Positions 63,010-64,000 of a DNA stretch of 64,000 nucleotides are shown one piece after another. The notes beneath the pieces were generated by a model. The model saw nothing but the letters and a program-made list of their open reading frames with translations. It had not been told where the DNA came from and did not search any database. This DNA comes from Alishewanella jeotgali KCTC 22429. GTDB lineage: Bacteria; Pseudomonadota; Gammaproteobacteria; Enterobacterales; Alteromonadaceae. Each line of letters begins with the position of its first letter. Within the stretch, counting starts at the first letter, position 1. The stretch lies in assembly GCF_000245735.1 (NCBI RefSeq), contig NZ_AHTH01000010.1:1-64000 (forward strand). Reading direction: 5' to 3'. A program made the position numbers and the translations under genes.

Positions 63010-64000
63010 ACCAATAACTGTACATATCGCGGATTGTATGGCGACTAGGACATTTTGGCGTCTTCGATAGTGGAATACGCCAAACCGCCTAAGCTGGGAA
63101 TTTTAATCAGATAACTGATAAGTTTTAGCAGTACAGTATTAAGTATGCTCGACGCATTTTGTCGCACCCTAGCGCACACCCGGCAGCGCGAACGATGGAC
63201 AGAATTGTCCAACGCTCACAGGTAATAGGCCGATGTGCAGATTTACATAGCGACCTCCAACACCAATAGCTAACCCCGAATTCGGGCTTAGCTCAGCAGT
63301 AACCCGCCTTAGCCCTTACAAGGGCTTAGCCGCCCTCGAGCAGTAGCGAACGATCCGCGCTGCGCCCTATAGCACCAACACCTAAGCAGGAATTCTGGCT
63401 TAGCTTAGTATCTAAACACTTAGCCCCGAATGTGTGGTTAGCCTCGACCACTGGCAGCATATACAGGGGGCCGGGATAATCTCTGTAGCGCTTAGCACCT
63501 GTACCGCACCCTTAGGCAAATTTACGCGAACGCGAAATTAAAAGTTTTACTTTGTCCGGATCAGAGCGAAAGCGAACACAGGCCGCCGGAGAAATGCAGC
63601 GACAGGCAGGGACCCTAACCACGGGCTGAATCACCGAGGGGGCGGAGAGGCGCGGCGAGACAATTTTTTTCGAGCTTTCTATCTGATCCACCACAGCAGC
63701 ACCCAGCGCCAGCAATTCAGCCGGTTACAACCTGATCAACTTGTACAAAACCGGCCTAAGCGGTACCGGAGGGGGGATCTTAATCCCTGGGACCTATACA
63801 AAGCCTACACCGCACCCTTCAACGCTTTCTTATAACCGCGAAAAATGAAATTAAAACGGGCCGCCCAGCTGCATTTGACACCCTAAGGCAGAATTCCGCC
63901 TTAGATAAAACGCTTACCGGTACCCGGATCACGGTATCGAGATCAGGTAATAAAACGGCATTTCACCCTGTAACCGGACAAAGCGCCAGCCGGGTTGAAA
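63010..64000. other. About 1 kb of apparently non-coding DNA in the island
   Basis: No credible ORF in either strand. The stretch is GC-rich in parts, carries the CTTAG-bounded palindromes listed separately, and a GGGAT/ATCCC hairpin at 63775-63787. It could hold the element's replication origin, a packaging site or structured RNAs. Confidence 0.6.
63089..63904. repeat. Dispersed CTTAG/CTAAG repeats, several as palindromes around GAATTC
   Basis: I count 13 CTTAG or CTAAG pentamers in 816 bp, where about 1.6 are expected by chance. Palindromic units: 63268-63293 (26 bp, one mismatched pair, centre CCCGAATTCGGG), 63308-63329 (AGCCCTT/AAGGGCT), 63382-63403 (CTAAGC/GCTTAG around AATT) and 63883-63904 (CTAAGGC/GCCTTAG around AATT). 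Confidence 0.75.

Noticed and set aside
63512-63715. Minus-strand ORF of 67 codons in the non-coding island end
   Set aside because: No ribosome-binding site, arginine/serine-rich random-looking composition, and no neighbour in that strand.
1-64000. CRISPR array, rRNA or ordinary tRNA genes, insertion sequences
   Set aside because: No regularly spaced repeat-spacer pattern, rRNA segment, tRNA cloverleaf outside tmRNA, or transposase was seen by eye.

Overview
The window reads as chromosomal DNA of a free-living gammaproteobacterium of the Alteromonadales/Chromatiaceae type (Rheinheimera, Alishewanella or Arsukibacterium-like). The basis is gene order and family types: carAB beside dapB and greA, dnaKJ beside luxS, the run nadK-recN-bamE-rnfH-ratA-smpB-ssrA, an Alteromonadales-style TonB-dependent receptor and a Shewanella-type Fe-S D-lactate dehydrogenase. 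The genus is inference only.

Layout. 1-9.5 kb: end of a sigma-region-2-like ORF, then greA, carB, carA, dapB, a YqhD-like aldehyde reductase and an LplT-like/PlsC fusion, all on the minus strand. 9.6-14.7 kb: an NhaC-type antiporter, then a four-gene minus-strand cassette (Tat-signal protein, PqqD-like protein, HprK-like kinase, nucleotidyltransferase-fold protein) and an M48 lipoprotein peptidase. 14.8-18.6 kb: dnaJ and dnaK behind a sigma-32 promoter, with divergent luxS. 18.7-25.9 kb: a signalling operon (single-domain response regulator, GAF-PAS histidine kinase, Hpt-REC-GGDEF protein) downstream of a D-lactate dehydrogenase. 26-49.8 kb: a complete pectin/galacturonate locus. 49.9-56.9 kb: grpE, hrcA (sigma-32 promoter), nadK, recN (LexA boxes), bamE, rnfH, ratA, smpB and the tmRNA gene. 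57-64 kb: a mobile element integrated at the 3' end of ssrA (integrase, two AlpA-type regulators, replication initiator-like protein, DnaB-type helicase), ending in about 1 kb of non-coding DNA packed with CTTAG-bounded palindromes. The element runs off the right edge.

The pectin locus is coherent. A TonB-dependent receptor, a GH105 fused to DUF4861, a CE8-like esterase and a CE12-like esterase are on the plus strand. Opposite them is an operon kduD-kduI-TRAP(PQM)-iclR-lacI, followed by a second operon GH28-uxaA-uxaC-reductase-eda-kdgK-gapN. Oligogalacturonides are imported, de-esterified, deacetylated and cut; unsaturated uronate goes through KduI/KduD and galacturonate through UxaC/reductase/UxaA to 2-keto-3-deoxygluconate, then KdgK, Eda and GapN lead to pyruvate and 3-phosphoglycerate. 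Two promoters (GH28 operon and TonB receptor) each carry two copies of a TTGCCACCGGTGGCAA-type palindrome exactly 33 bp apart centre to centre, with the proximal copy supplying the -35 hexamer. The LacI regulator at the end of the kdu operon is the natural candidate to bind them.

The least understood parts are the Tat/PqqD/HprK-like/nucleotidyltransferase cassette (10.9-13.7 kb), which looks like a peptide-tailoring set without its cyclase, and the palindrome-rich non-coding end of the ssrA island.
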